Assembly: GCA_048465415.1 (NCBI GenBank)
Contig: DBFWLO010000006.1
Coordinates: forward strand, 62,001 to 126,000
Source of the DNA: Scatosoma sp048465415
GTDB taxonomy: Bacteria > Bacillota > Clostridia > Christensenellales > Borkfalkiaceae
Length of the DNA: 64,000 bases
Reading direction: 5' to 3'
The notes below the pieces were generated by a model that was not told where the DNA came from, did not search any database, and was given only the letters and a program-made list of their open reading frames with translations. Each line of letters begins with the position of its first letter. Within the stretch, counting starts at the first letter, position 1. Shown here piece by piece: positions 24,936-34,247 of this stretch. A program made the translations under genes and the position numbers.

Positions 24936-25472
24936 ATGAAGATCACGATCGAAAAAACGAAAAAAGAAGAGGCCGGGAGCGTCGCGGAATCGTACGCGCA
25001 GGGGCGGGCGTTTCTCCGCGCAATGGGCGTGGATCAATGGCAAGGCGACTATCCCGCGCTTTGCGACGTATTGGCGGATATAGAAGCCGGCGTCTCGTGG
25101 CTTTTGAAAGCGGACGGGGTACCCGCGGCGAGCATGGCCGCGCTTCCCTGCGAGCCGACGTACGAGCATATCTATGAAGGCTGTTGGCTGACGGGGGCGG
25201 AAAACTATCTCGCCGTGCACCGTGTCTGCGTGCGCGACGAGTTTAAACGCCGCGGTCTCACCCGCGCGCTCTACGAGTTTGCGGAAAATCTCGCGCGTGC
25301 GGCGGGCAGGACGAGCCTGCGCGCGGATACGCACAAGGACAATCTCGCGATGCGCGCGGCGCTAAAAAAGAACGGATTTTCCGAGTGCGGAAAGATTTTT
25401 ATCGAAGACGGCGGAGAGAGGATCGCTTTTGAAAAGATAGTAAACGGCAAAACCGGAAGTTCGAAAGAATAA
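24936..25472 (+). CDS. GNAT-family N-acetyltransferase
   Basis: This 178-residue protein has the acetyl-CoA-binding GNAT core: the beta4 strand ENYLAVHRVCV, then the pyrophosphate loop RDEFKRRGLTRALYEFA (Q/RxxGxG/A type) and a C-terminal NxxxxxxLKKNGF strand (DNLAMRAALKKNGFSECG). The acceptor is unknown. It begins a cluster with rdgB and yfcE; 11 bases separate it from rdgB. The ATG lies about nine bases after the -10 box, so it is probably translated without a 5' leader. Confidence 0.85.
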   Translation: MKITIEKTKKEEAGSVAESYAQGRAFLRAMGVDQWQGDYPALCDVLADIEAGVSWLLKADGVPAASMAALPCEPTYEHIYEGCWLTGAENYLAVHRVCVRDEFKRRGLTRALYEFAENLARAAGRTSLRADTHKDNLAMRAALKKNGFSECGKIFIEDGGERIAFEKIVNGKTGSSKE

Positions 25473-25483
25473 GGAGAAAGAAC

Positions 25484-26095
25484 ATGCAGGCGGCGAAAAA
25501 GAAATTGGTGGTGGCGACGGGCAATCTCAACAAACTGCGCGAGATTGCGGAAATCTTTCCTCAATACGAGGTAATCTCTCAAAAAGCGGCGGGTTTCGAC
25601 GAAGAAGTGGAGGAAACGGGCTCCACGTTCGCGGAAAACGCGCTTTTGAAAGCGGAAGCGGCCGCGAAAGCTCTCCATACCCTCGCGCTCGCGGACGACA
25701 GCGGACTTTGCGTCGAGGCTTTAAACGGCGCGCCGGGCGTACACAGCGCGCGTTATTGCGGCCGGCACGGCGACGATAAAGCAAACCGAGATTTGCTTTT
25801 GGAAAACATGAAAGACAAGGAAAACCGAGCCGCTTATTTCCAGAGCGCGATCGCGCTGGTGTATCCGAACGGAAAATATTACCTCGCCGAGGGCCGCACG
25901 TACGGAAAAATCTTGCGGGAGGAGACGGGCGATAAAGGTTTCGGCTACGACTGCGTTTTTGAAAGCGACGATCTGAGAAAATCTTTCGGTATCGCTTCCG
26001 CCGAGGAAAAAAACGCCGTTTCTCATCGTTTCCGCGCCTTGAAAGAGCTTGCGGACAAACTGCGCGAAGCTTTGGACGCGGGAGAAGAGATATGA
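25484..26095 (+). CDS. rdgB: XTP/dITP diphosphatase (RdgB/HAM1 family)
   Basis: This 203-residue enzyme removes non-canonical purine nucleotides (dITP, XTP) from the nucleotide pool. The substrate loop VATGNLNKLREI lies near the N-terminus. The catalytic ADDSGLCVEALNGAPGVHSARY motif and the C-terminal GFGYDCVF and SHRFRAL segments are all present. AAGGAGAAAG precedes the ATG. Its stop overlaps the start of the phosphodiesterase gene (ATGA), as seen in many Firmicutes. Confidence 0.95.
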   Translation: MQAAKKKLVVATGNLNKLREIAEIFPQYEVISQKAAGFDEEVEETGSTFAENALLKAEAAAKALHTLALADDSGLCVEALNGAPGVHSARYCGRHGDDKANRDLLLENMKDKENRAAYFQSAIALVYPNGKYYLAEGRTYGKILREETGDKGFGYDCVFESDDLRKSFGIASAEEKNAVSHRFRALKELADKLREALDAGEEI

Positions 26096-26571
26096 AAACG
26101 CTTCTCGTCCTTTCCGACACGCACGGCCGCAAAACGGGAATCGAACGTCTGACGGCCCTCTTTGCGGAAAACGATTACGTCATTCATTTGGGCGACGGCG
26201 CGGCGGATATGCGCGAGACGATGAACGCTTTTCCCGACAAGACGTATATCTGCCGGGGCAACTGCGATTTCTTTCCCGCCCCGACCGAAGGCGAACTGCA
26301 AGTGGAAGGAATAAGGATCTTCTTTTGTCACGGCCATAGATATCGGGTAAAATCCGATCTCTCCTTACTCGCCGAGGAAACCCGCCGCCGCGGTTGTTCT
26401 CTCGCGCTTTACGGACATACCCACCGCGCGTTGATTTCCGAAGAACAGGGCGTGCTGCTCGTCAATCCCGGTTCCCTCCGTTTTCCCGCCGGCGAGGGCG
26501 GCAGTTATTGTTACCTGACCGTCGAGAACGGGAAAGCCTATCCCGTACTCGTCGGCGAATCGGTCTATTGA
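26092..26571 (+). CDS. YfcE/MJ0936-type metallophosphodiesterase
   Basis: This 159-residue calcineurin-like phosphoesterase has all the metal-binding motifs: SDTHG (9-13), HLGDG, GNCDF, CHGH (CHGHRYRVK) and YGHTHRA. Relatives are Mn/Ni-dependent phosphodiesterases of unclear cellular substrate. It is translationally coupled to rdgB. Confidence 0.92.
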   Translation: MKTLLVLSDTHGRKTGIERLTALFAENDYVIHLGDGAADMRETMNAFPDKTYICRGNCDFFPAPTEGELQVEGIRIFFCHGHRYRVKSDLSLLAEETRRRGCSLALYGHTHRALISEEQGVLLVNPGSLRFPAGEGGSYCYLTVENGKAYPVLVGESVY

Positions 26572-26604
26572 GCGGACGGCGCAAAAAAATAAGGGAATTT
26601 ACCG

Positions 26605-27486
26605 ATGAAAAAACGTACTTTGCCCATGCTGGCGCTGGCGGCGATTTTTGCGGCGGGCGGATTGAGCGCCTGCAACGCTTCGCCGGACGAAACTTCCCCG
26701 CCGGAAACTTCCGGATACGAAAACTCCCTTTCTTTCCCCGACGGCGATACGGCGGAAAAACACGAAATTATCGTCCGGTTTTCTACGGACGGCGGCAGCA
26801 GGATTGAGGCGAGAACGCTTTTTGCGGGAGAAACGCTCGATCTTTCCGATATTGTCAGCTCGCGGCCGGACGCGGGGTTTCTCGGCTGGTATCTCGACGC
26901 AGCTCTCACGCTGCCGGCGCCCGGAATCTTACAGCCAAAAGAATCCTTAACGCTGTATGCGAAATGGCATATCGCAAAAATTCTCGTCGCCTTTGAAACG
27001 TTTGAGGGCGGCGAAATCCCGCCGCTGGCAGGAATCTCGGGGGAATCGATTGCGCCGCCGAAGCCCCCCGTCAAGGAAGGCTTTGTCTTCGAGGGCTGGT
27101 ATGAGGATCGGGCGTATCGGACGCTCTACGTTTTTACGGTATTTCCTCCAACGAATCTCACGTTGTACGCCAAATGGCGCGCGCTGCAAAAGGATGTGGA
27201 GGTAAGACTGCACCTCAACAGTCCTTTGGGCGGAGATCTTACCCTGTTGCTGCTGCGCGACGAGGGAACACCGCTTTGTGCGGAGGAGGAAATCGAATTT
27301 TTCCGCAGCCGGATCGAGCGGCAGAGCGCGGAGTCGGAGGAGAAAATTTCTTACGACTTCGTAGGTTGGGCATACGCGGCCGCGGGGAGCGACCTCTTCG
27401 AGGGAGTAGTTCCCTTGGCGCCCGACGGGATCGACCTCTACGCGATCTGGTCGCCCGGACATAACCCGTCGGCAGGAGACAGTTGA
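26605..27486 (+). CDS. Lipoprotein with Flg_new/InlB-type repeats
   Basis: This 293-residue protein has a signal peptide with lipobox LSAC (Cys23). After a low-complexity Pro/Ser/Glu linker it carries three repeat units that end GWYxD...LYAKW or DLYAIW: about 52-110, 115-170 and 176-285. Each is a beta-grasp Listeria-Bacteroides (Flg_new) repeat found on Gram-positive surface proteins. No catalytic domain is present. It may bind glycan, protein or wall material. Its stop region merges with the fbp leader. Confidence 0.82.
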   Translation: MKKRTLPMLALAAIFAAGGLSACNASPDETSPPETSGYENSLSFPDGDTAEKHEIIVRFSTDGGSRIEARTLFAGETLDLSDIVSSRPDAGFLGWYLDAALTLPAPGILQPKESLTLYAKWHIAKILVAFETFEGGEIPPLAGISGESIAPPKPPVKEGFVFEGWYEDRAYRTLYVFTVFPPTNLTLYAKWRALQKDVEVRLHLNSPLGGDLTLLLLRDEGTPLCAEEEIEFFRSRIERQSAESEEKISYDFVGWAYAAAGSDLFEGVVPLAPDGIDLYAIWSPGHNPSAGDS

Positions 27487-27503
27487 GAATCAAGGAAATA
27501 TTT

Positions 27504-29447
27504 ATGGAAGAAGAAAAATATTTAAAACTTTTATCCGCGCAATACCCGGATTCTTCGCGTGCGGCGCTGAGGATCATTCGGCTTTCGAGTATCCTCAATC
27601 TCCCGAAAGGAACGGAGCATTTCGTCTCGGACATTCACGGCGAGGCGGCGTCTTTTCTGCACGTACTTAAAAACGGTTCCGGCTCGATCCGCAAAAAAAT
27701 AGACGACGAATTCGGCGGGACGCTGGACGAGGCGCAAAAACGCGAGCTGGCGACGCTTATCTATTACCCGGAGGAAAAGCTGGAAATCGCGGAGGGCGAA
27801 AAGGCGGATTTCGACGAATGGTGCCGCGTGGAACTCTTGCGGCTGGTACGGGTGACTCGCCGCGTCGCGTCCAAATATTCGAGGAGCCGCTTACAGGAGG
27901 CGCTGCCCGCCGAATTTGCCTACATCATCGAAGAGCTTCTCACCGAAAAGGCGGAAGTGGCGGACAAGGAATCCTATTATAACGAGATCGTCCGCGCGAT
28001 CATCGATACCGGTCGGGCCAAACCGATCATGGCGGCGTTCTGCCGTCTGAGCCAACGCCTCGCGGTGGACCGCCTCCACGTCATCGGCGATATCTACGAC
28101 CGCGGCGCGGGAGCGGTGACCGTACTGGACGCTCTGGAAAATTATCATTCGGTGGATATAGAGTGGGGAAATCACGATATTTCCTGGATGGGCGCGGCGA
28201 GCGGTTCGGAAATCTGCATCGCCAACGTCGTCCGTATCTGCGCCCGCTACGGCAATCTTTCCACGCTGGAAGACGGATACGGGATCAATCTGATCCCGTT
28301 GGTTCGTTTCGCCGCCGAAGTCTACGGCGACGACGAGTGCGCGCGCTTCTATCCCGAATCGTCGGACGAAGATAAGGAAGAGGCCGCCTTGACGGCGAAG
28401 ATCCACAAAGCGGCGGCGGTCATTCAGCTCAAACTGGAAGGCGGGCTTGCGGCGCGCCGCCCCGAGTTCGGCATGGAAAAACGAGTGTTTCTCGATAAGA
28501 TAGACCGGGAACGAGGCACGGTCGAGGTGGAAGGAAAGGTCTACCCCTTAGCGGACAAAAATCTGCCCACCGTCTCGGCGGAGGATCCCTATCGCCTGAC
28601 CGCGGCGGAAAAGAAAGTGATGCAGAAACTCAAAGAGGCGTTCCGCGGCAGTGAAAAGTTGCAGCGCCATATCGAGTTTTTATATTCCCGGGGCAGTATG
28701 TACCGCATATATAACGGGAATCTGCTCTATCACGGCTGCGTGCCGCTGGAAGAGGACGGCAGTTTCCGCAAAGTGGCGCTTGCCGGCCGCGTTTGCGCCG
28801 GACGGGAGCTTTACGATCTTCTCGAAGAGCAGATCCGTAAATGCCGGTATTCGCCCAAAGCGGAGGAGCGGGCGTACGGCCGCGACGTGATGTGGTTCGT
28901 CTGGTCCAACGAAAATTCCCCGCTTTACGGCAAGGATAAAATGACCACGTTCGAGCGGTATTTCATCGCCGATACCCGCAGCTATGCGGAGGAAAAAAAC
29001 GCCTATTACCGTCTTTGCGACGACGAGGCCACGGTGGAGGGAATTTTCCGGGAATTCGGGATCGATAAAGACCGCGGGCATATCATCAACGGTCACGTGC
29101 CCGTCAAGGTCAGGAAAGGGGAATCGCCCGTCCACTGCGGCGGAAAGGTGATCGTCATCGACGGCGGTTTTTCCCGCGCCTATCAAAGCGTGACGGGGAT
29201 CGCGGGATATACGCTCGTCGCCGACTCGCGCATGATGAAACTCATCGCGCACGAGCCCTTCGTTTCGACGGAAGTGGCGGTGCGGAGTGAGCGGGATATG
29301 CACTCCACGGCGGAGATTATCAGAAGAGCGGAAAAACGGCTTTCGGTGGGAGATACCGACGCCGGCCGGGAAATGCGGGAACAGATTGCCGATTTAAAGG
29401 CACTTTTGGACGCTTATCAGAGCGGCCGGCTCAAAGAACGGCATTAA
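27504..29447 (+). CDS. fbp: Fructose-1,6-bisphosphatase class III
   Basis: This 647-residue enzyme makes fructose 6-phosphate from fructose 1,6-bisphosphate in gluconeogenesis. It belongs to the Firmicutes class (FBPase_2), which uses a metallophosphoesterase core: FVSDIHGEA, HVIGDIYDRG, WGNHDISWMG and, further on, IINGHVPVK. Length fits the 640-670 of the family. The ATG at 27504 follows AAGGAAAT at good spacing; the frame opens at a TTG seven codons earlier inside the end of the lipoprotein gene, which is less likely. Confidence 0.95.
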   Translation: MEEEKYLKLLSAQYPDSSRAALRIIRLSSILNLPKGTEHFVSDIHGEAASFLHVLKNGSGSIRKKIDDEFGGTLDEAQKRELATLIYYPEEKLEIAEGEKADFDEWCRVELLRLVRVTRRVASKYSRSRLQEALPAEFAYIIEELLTEKAEVADKESYYNEIVRAIIDTGRAKPIMAAFCRLSQRLAVDRLHVIGDIYDRGAGAVTVLDALENYHSVDIEWGNHDISWMGAASGSEICIANVVRICARYGNLSTLEDGYGINLIPLVRFAAEVYGDDECARFYPESSDEDKEEAALTAKIHKAAAVIQLKLEGGLAARRPEFGMEKRVFLDKIDRERGTVEVEGKVYPLADKNLPTVSAEDPYRLTAAEKKVMQKLKEAFRGSEKLQRHIEFLYSRGSMYRIYNGNLLYHGCVPLEEDGSFRKVALAGRVCAGRELYDLLEEQIRKCRYSPKAEERAYGRDVMWFVWSNENSPLYGKDKMTTFERYFIADTRSYAEEKNAYYRLCDDEATVEGIFREFGIDKDRGHIINGHVPVKVRKGESPVHCGGKVIVIDGGFSRAYQSVTGIAGYTLVADSRMMKLIAHEPFVSTEVAVRSERDMHSTAEIIRRAEKRLSVGDTDAGREMREQIADLKALLDAYQSGRLKERH

Positions 29448-29456
29448 ATATTCAGG

Positions 29457-29486
29457 AAAAGCCCCGACGCGAAGTCGGGGCTTTTT
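29457..29486. terminator. Bidirectional terminator between fbp and the aldose epimerase gene
   Basis: AAAAGCCCCGAC pairs perfectly with GTCGGGGCTTTT around GCGAA, with A- and T-runs on both sides, between two converging genes. Confidence 0.93.
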
Positions 29487-29500
29487 CCGTACCGGAAAGA

Positions 29501-30379
29501 TTATTCGTGAATCTCGATTCCCCAGGCAGTGCGGTAGGTCTTTCCGGGAGCGAGGTGATTCATGTCCGCTTTGTTTTCCAGGGCGTCGACGGCGCCGTCC
29601 GTGGAAGGAAGCGCCGACCACGGTTCGAGACAAACGAAAGGCGCATCCGTTTTCGGCGTATGCCAGACGCCGAGATATTTAAAGCCCGGATAATCCACGG
29701 CGATATACCGCGGATCCGTTTTGCTTTTCAGAAAAACGCGGCGGCAGGTGTTGCCGAGGATCACGGCGTCGTTATCGAACAACTCGTGCTGCAAGGGCAG
29801 CGTCACGCCCTCCTTTAACGGTAGGGGCACCGATTCGCCCGTCATGAATTTGTTTTCCGAAAGGGTATGGAAAAGCACGTTGGTGCGCTGAGCAAATTCG
29901 AGGTAATAGCTCTCGAAGTCCCCGTTTTTAAAAGGCACGTTGAAGCCGGGGTGACCGCCGAGCGCAAAAACGAGTTCTCCGTCGCCGGGATTGGAGACGG
30001 AAAAAGTGATTTCCAGCCTCGCGCCTTTGAGCTCGTAAGCGATATCGAAACTGTAACGAAAGGGATATTCTTTGAGCGTATCCTCGTCCTCCGTGAGCCG
30101 GAACAAAAGTTTTGTCGCGGTGCGGTCAACGAGCTGAAAGGCGCGGTAGCGCGCGATTCCGTGACAGAGGAGAGAATAGTTCTTTCCCCCGTACGTATAA
30201 GTGTTCTTATACATTCTGCCGATGATGGGGAAGAGGTTGTAAGCTCGTCCCGACCAATAGGCGGCGTCTCCCTGCCATAAATATTCCGTCTCCGTCGCTT
30301 TGGAATACAGCGACTGCATCTGCGCCCCGGAAGTGTCCACTCCCACTTTGAGTACTTTGTTTTCAATGGTATAAAGCAT
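29501..30379 (-). CDS. Aldose 1-epimerase family protein (LacX-like)
   Basis: This 292-residue protein has the galactose mutarotase fold with ALGGHPGFNVPF (catalytic-type His) and VCLEPWSALPSTDG. This pattern is that of the YeaD/LacX branch, which epimerises hexoses or hexose phosphates. The ATG at 30379 is preceded by GGAGAAAAG; longer frames upstream start in the promoter. No sugar operon adjoins it, so the substrate is open. Confidence 0.88.
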   Translation of the reverse strand: MLYTIENKVLKVGVDTSGAQMQSLYSKATETEYLWQGDAAYWSGRAYNLFPIIGRMYKNTYTYGGKNYSLLCHGIARYRAFQLVDRTATKLLFRLTEDEDTLKEYPFRYSFDIAYELKGARLEITFSVSNPGDGELVFALGGHPGFNVPFKNGDFESYYLEFAQRTNVLFHTLSENKFMTGESVPLPLKEGVTLPLQHELFDNDAVILGNTCRRVFLKSKTDPRYIAVDYPGFKYLGVWHTPKTDAPFVCLEPWSALPSTDGAVDALENKADMNHLAPGKTYRTAWGIEIHE

Positions 30380-30413
30380 GGCTTTTCTCCTTTCACGATA
30401 TTCGCTCGACAGT

Positions 30414-30442
30414 ATTTTATCATAAACGCCCGCGTTTGTAAA
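30414..30442 (-). promoter_or_regulatory. Promoter of the aldose epimerase gene
   Basis: On the minus strand TTTACA (30442-30437) and TAAAAT (30419-30414) with a 17-bp spacer, 35 bases before the start codon. Confidence 0.75.
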
Positions 30443-30544
30443 GAGGAAAAGGGAATTTTTATAAAAAACGGCGCGCTTTCCCGCCTTGCGATCGCTTCTG
30501 TATCTTTCTCTCCCGGACATTATGTAATAAAAAAGATACGTTTT

Positions 30545-30599
30545 TATTACGATTTTGTTACAAAAAACGGCGGAGTTTTTTACAAGTATGCGCTATGAT
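30545..30599 (+). promoter_or_regulatory. Pho-box promoter of the pst operon
   Basis: TATTACG (30545-30551), TGTTACA (30556-30562), a degenerate ACGGCGG (30567-30573) and TTTTACA (30578-30584) repeat every 11 bp. Nine bases later comes TATGAT (30594-30599). No -35 hexamer is present. PhoP/PhoB proteins bind TTACA/TTAACA-type direct repeats of this period, so the pst operon should switch on in phosphate starvation. Confidence 0.82.
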
Positions 30600-30633
30600 A
30601 TAGGCACAAAGACAACAAGGAGATAAACAAATC

Positions 30634-31494
30634 ATGAAAGTAAAAAAATGGACTGCTCTGGTAACGGCAATGCTTGCGATTTCTGCGATGTCGGCATTCG
30701 CCGCCTGCGGAAACAACGATTCAAACGGCGGCGGCAATACGGTGACGCTCAGCGGTTCCACTTCCGTTCAGCCGCTCATGGAAGACCTCGCGAAGGCTTT
30801 CGAGGAAAAGAATAAAGAGATCAGTATCCAGATTACCGGCGGGGGAAGCAGCAAGGGCGTCCAGGACGCGCAAAAAGGACTGGTCGATTTCGGAATGGTT
30901 TCCCGAGAACTGGCCGCAAGCGAAACGGGCGTAAAGGGCGTGAAGATCGCCACAGACGGTATCGCGCTCATCGTCAATGAAAACTGCGCCTTAGACGACG
31001 TCACGACGCAGGAAATATTCGATTTATACAGCGCGCTGACGCCCGTTTCAAGAGACGGACAAGACATCGTCACCCGTGCGATCGCCCGCGACGCCACTTC
31101 CGGCACCCGAGGCGCGTTCGACGAGCTCATTGTCGGCATGAAGGACGGTAAGGAAACGGCGCTCGGAAAAGTAGCGCTCGCGGACGGCATCAGCGAAGTG
31201 GAATCCACCGGCGTCATCAAGACGACGATCGCTTCCTCGGGCAACAGCAATATGATCGGATATATTTCCCTGGGCTCTGTGGACGACACGATAAAGACCG
31301 TTTCGTTCAACGGCGTCGCCGCCACCGTCGCGAATATCGAAGCGGGTACGTATAAACTGGCCCGGCCGTTCAACCTCGTTTTAAAAGACGGCGATACGCT
31401 TTCCGAATCGGCGCAGGCGTTCTATGATTTCATCATGTCCGCGGAAGGACAGACGATCGTCGGGAATGCGGGCTATATCAAGGCAAGTAAATAA
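30634..31494 (+). CDS. pstS: Phosphate ABC transporter substrate-binding lipoprotein
   Basis: This 286-residue protein is secreted and lipid-anchored at Cys25 (SAFAAC). The mature part starts with VTLSGSTSVQPLMEDLAKAF, the PstS phosphate-binding loop, and continues with ITGGGSSKGVQD, VSREL and RDATSGTR, all contacts of the bound phosphate. It delivers phosphate to the permease encoded next. AAGGAG precedes the ATG. First gene of pstS-pstCA-pstB-phoU. Confidence 0.95.
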   Translation: MKVKKWTALVTAMLAISAMSAFAACGNNDSNGGGNTVTLSGSTSVQPLMEDLAKAFEEKNKEISIQITGGGSSKGVQDAQKGLVDFGMVSRELAASETGVKGVKIATDGIALIVNENCALDDVTTQEIFDLYSALTPVSRDGQDIVTRAIARDATSGTRGAFDELIVGMKDGKETALGKVALADGISEVESTGVIKTTIASSGNSNMIGYISLGSVDDTIKTVSFNGVAATVANIEAGTYKLARPFNLVLKDGDTLSESAQAFYDFIMSAEGQTIVGNAGYIKASK

Positions 31495-31518
31495 GGAGCG
31501 GCGAGCGAAACGAAAGCG

Positions 31519-33441
31519 ATGAAAAAAATCCGGGAAAGTTTCACAAAAGAAAACGCCGCCAAAGTTACCTTCGGGATCTGCGCGGGGTTTTCCATTCTGG
31601 CCGTGTTCGCCATTGTCTTTTTCGTCCTCTATCGAAGTATTCCCGCCTTCCGGGAAATCGGCGTCTTCAACTTTCTCTTCGGGAAGAACTGGCAGCCGAG
31701 ATGGGAGGAGGACGTAGTGAGCGGCGAGCTCGGCTATGGGGACATTTTCGGCGTTCTGCCGATGATACTGACTACTCTGGCGGTCACGGGCGGCGCGGTG
31801 CTGCTCGGCGGAGTCCTGGGCATTTTCACGGCCGTGTTCATGGCCTTCTATTGCCCGAAAAATCTGGAACGCACGCCGCTTTTCAAAAGGATACCGATTT
31901 TGCGGAGATTCCCCGTAAAGGGCTTTTTCGAGCAGGTCGTCAATCTTCTCGCCAGTATCCCGTCCATCATCATCGGCTTTTTCGGACTGGTCGTTCTCGT
32001 GCCGCTCGTGCAGAAACTTTCTCCGCGCGGCGAAGGCATGGGCGTTTTGTCGGCGATTCTCGTGCTGGCGATCATGATCATGCCCACGATCGCCTCGCTC
32101 GCCAAAAACAGCATGGAATCGGTATCGAAGGAGTATTACGAGGGTGCGCTGGGACTCGGCAATACCAAAGACCAGACGGTGTTCCGCGTCATGCTCCCGT
32201 CGGCGAAACCGGGGATCTTGTCGGCAATCATTCTCGGCGTGGGCCGGGCCGTGGGGGAGACGATGGCGGTGATGTTCGTCATCGGCGGCGCCTCGGGAAA
32301 GATGCCCGACAGTCTTTTCAAGCCGGTCGGCTCCCTGACGACGACCATCGCCAAAGAAATGGGCTACGTAAGCGTCGGAAGCGTCCACGAAAGCGCGCTG
32401 ATCGCGATCGGCTTCGTTCTGCTCGTGTTCGTGCTTTTCATCAATCTCGCGCTCAACGCCGTGAAAAAAGACCGGCCCGGCGGCAATAAACTGTTCGGCG
32501 GCAGATTGCAGGCATGCGGGGACGCGCGGCGGAAGATTTATACTTACCGCCAATGCGGCGCGTCCCAGCGCGTGTTAAAATATCTCAGCGTCGCGCTCTC
32601 GCTCTTTATCGCGTTCGTGCTTTTGTTTCTCGTCGGCTTTATCTGCGTCAAGGGAATCCCGCATTTAAGCTGGCACTTCCTCTTCGGCGAGAGTAAAAAC
32701 GGCGACGCGACGATCTTTCCCGCTTTCGTCTCCACCGGCATGATCATCTTGATGACTCTGCTCATCGCGTTGCCGATCGGGATCGGCGCGGCCGTCTTTC
32801 TCAACGAATATTCGAAAAAAGGAAGCCGATTCGTCAAAGTCGTCCGCCTTTTCATCGATACGTTGTCGGGCGTTCCGTCCATCGTCTTCGGACTCTTCGG
32901 CATGATTTTCTTCTGCGATATCCTCGGCTTCGGTTACAGCCTTTGGGCGGGTTCTTTCACGATGGTGCTCATCGTGCTTCCCACGATTATCCGCTCGACG
33001 GAAGAGAGCCTTAGAGAAGTGCCCGACAGTATGCGGGAGGGCTCGCTGGCGCTCGGCGCGTCCAAAGTGCGGACGGTTTTCAAAGTCGTGCTTCCCTCGG
33101 CGCTTCGCGGCATCGTCACGTCGATCATTTTAAGCATCGGCAGGATCGTCGGCGAATCGGCCGCGCTCATCTATACCTCCGGCTCGCCCATCAAGATGCC
33201 CGAAGGCTACGGCAGCCAGGGCTCTACTTTTTCCGTGTTTATGTACTATTTCCAGCAGGAAGGGCTGGCGCTCGACGAGATGTACGCCACGGCGGCCGTG
33301 CTCATCGCCATCGTCGTTCTCCTCGACGTGCTCGTGACGCTGGCGCGCCGGAAATTTTCCGGCGCGGGCGGGGAAGAAAAGAAAGGGCGTATAAAAGGGT
33401 GCGAAAAATTTACGGGAAAAGCGGCGGCGGAACGCAGCTGA
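31519..33441 (+). CDS. pstCA: Fused phosphate ABC transporter permease PstC-PstA
   Basis: One uninterrupted 640-residue frame contains both permease subunits. Residues about 1-325 are PstC (six helices; EAA loop YYEGALGLGNTKDQTVFRVMLP). Residues about 350-610 are PstA (EAA loop MREGSLALGASKVRTVFKVVLP). The linker (about 326-352) is basic and Cys-containing, with no stop and no ATG. In most bacteria these are two separate genes. The fused chain would supply both halves of the membrane channel in one polypeptide with PstB as the ATPase. A basic tail of about 25 residues ends the protein. Confidence 0.92.
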   Translation: MKKIRESFTKENAAKVTFGICAGFSILAVFAIVFFVLYRSIPAFREIGVFNFLFGKNWQPRWEEDVVSGELGYGDIFGVLPMILTTLAVTGGAVLLGGVLGIFTAVFMAFYCPKNLERTPLFKRIPILRRFPVKGFFEQVVNLLASIPSIIIGFFGLVVLVPLVQKLSPRGEGMGVLSAILVLAIMIMPTIASLAKNSMESVSKEYYEGALGLGNTKDQTVFRVMLPSAKPGILSAIILGVGRAVGETMAVMFVIGGASGKMPDSLFKPVGSLTTTIAKEMGYVSVGSVHESALIAIGFVLLVFVLFINLALNAVKKDRPGGNKLFGGRLQACGDARRKIYTYRQCGASQRVLKYLSVALSLFIAFVLLFLVGFICVKGIPHLSWHFLFGESKNGDATIFPAFVSTGMIILMTLLIALPIGIGAAVFLNEYSKKGSRFVKVVRLFIDTLSGVPSIVFGLFGMIFFCDILGFGYSLWAGSFTMVLIVLPTIIRSTEESLREVPDSMREGSLALGASKVRTVFKVVLPSALRGIVTSIILSIGRIVGESAALIYTSGSPIKMPEGYGSQGSTFSVFMYYFQQEGLALDEMYATAAVLIAIVVLLDVLVTLARRKFSGAGGEEKKGRIKGCEKFTGKAAAERS

Positions 33442-33457
33442 CGGAGAAGCAAAAAAT

Positions 33458-34243
33458 ATGAAAACGATCGATAAATTTACTTTTAAGGACGGCGCTGCCG
33501 TGGAGATACGGGAGATGAATCTCTTTTACGGGGATTTTCAGGCGCTTAAAAATATCGCCATGACGATGCCCGAACGAAAGATCACGGCGATGATCGGCCC
33601 GTCCGGCTGCGGCAAATCCACCCTTTTGAAATCGCTCAACCGCATGAACGATTTAGTGGAGGGGTGCCGGGTGGAAGGGCTCGTACAGATCGGCGGAAAG
33701 AATATCTACGAGCGCGGCATGGATCTTTCCATGCTCCGCAAAAATATCGGCATGGTCTTTCAGCGTCCCAATCCGTTCGCAATGAGCGTTTACGACAACG
33801 TCGCCTACGGCCCGCGCACCTTCGGGATCCGTAAAAAATCCGATCTCGACGAAATCGTGGAAAGGTCTTTGAAGGACGCAGCGATGTGGGAGGAGCTCAA
33901 AGACCGGTTGCATAAATCGGCGCTGGGGCTTTCGGGAGGCCAACAGCAGCGGCTGTGCATCGCCCGTGCGCTCGCCGTCGAGCCGCAGATTCTTTTGATG
34001 GACGAACCTACCTCCGCGCTCGATCCCATTTCGACGGGAAAGATCGAGGAACTCTGCACGGAACTGAAAAAACAGATCACCATCGTCATGGTGACGCACA
34101 ATATGCAGCAAGCGGCCCGCATTTCCGATCAGACGGCGTTCTTCCTGCTCGGGGAAATGGTGGAAACGGGCGGCACGCAGCAAATATTCTCCGTCCCCAA
34201 AGACAAACGGACGGAAGACTATATCACGGGGAGATTCGGTTGA
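33458..34243 (+). CDS. pstB: Phosphate ABC transporter ATP-binding protein
   Basis: This 261-residue ABC ATPase has Walker A GPSGCGKST, Q-loop QRPNPF, signature LSGGQQQR, Walker B LLMDEPTSALDP and the switch His in VTHNMQQA. The RMNDL segment after Walker A is typical of PstB. It energises uptake through the fused PstCA. It begins 16 bases after pstCA and ends 4 bases before phoU. Confidence 0.96.
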   Translation: MKTIDKFTFKDGAAVEIREMNLFYGDFQALKNIAMTMPERKITAMIGPSGCGKSTLLKSLNRMNDLVEGCRVEGLVQIGGKNIYERGMDLSMLRKNIGMVFQRPNPFAMSVYDNVAYGPRTFGIRKKSDLDEIVERSLKDAAMWEELKDRLHKSALGLSGGQQQRLCIARALAVEPQILLMDEPTSALDPISTGKIEELCTELKKQITIVMVTHNMQQAARISDQTAFFLLGEMVETGGTQQIFSVPKDKRTEDYITGRFG

Positions 34244-34247
34244 TAAA

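Noticed and set aside
32500..32570. A sequencing error joining separate pstC and pstA genes
   Set aside because: The linker keeps frame and codon character, and there is no ribosome site or start codon for a separate pstA; a fusion is simpler, though raw reads would settle it.
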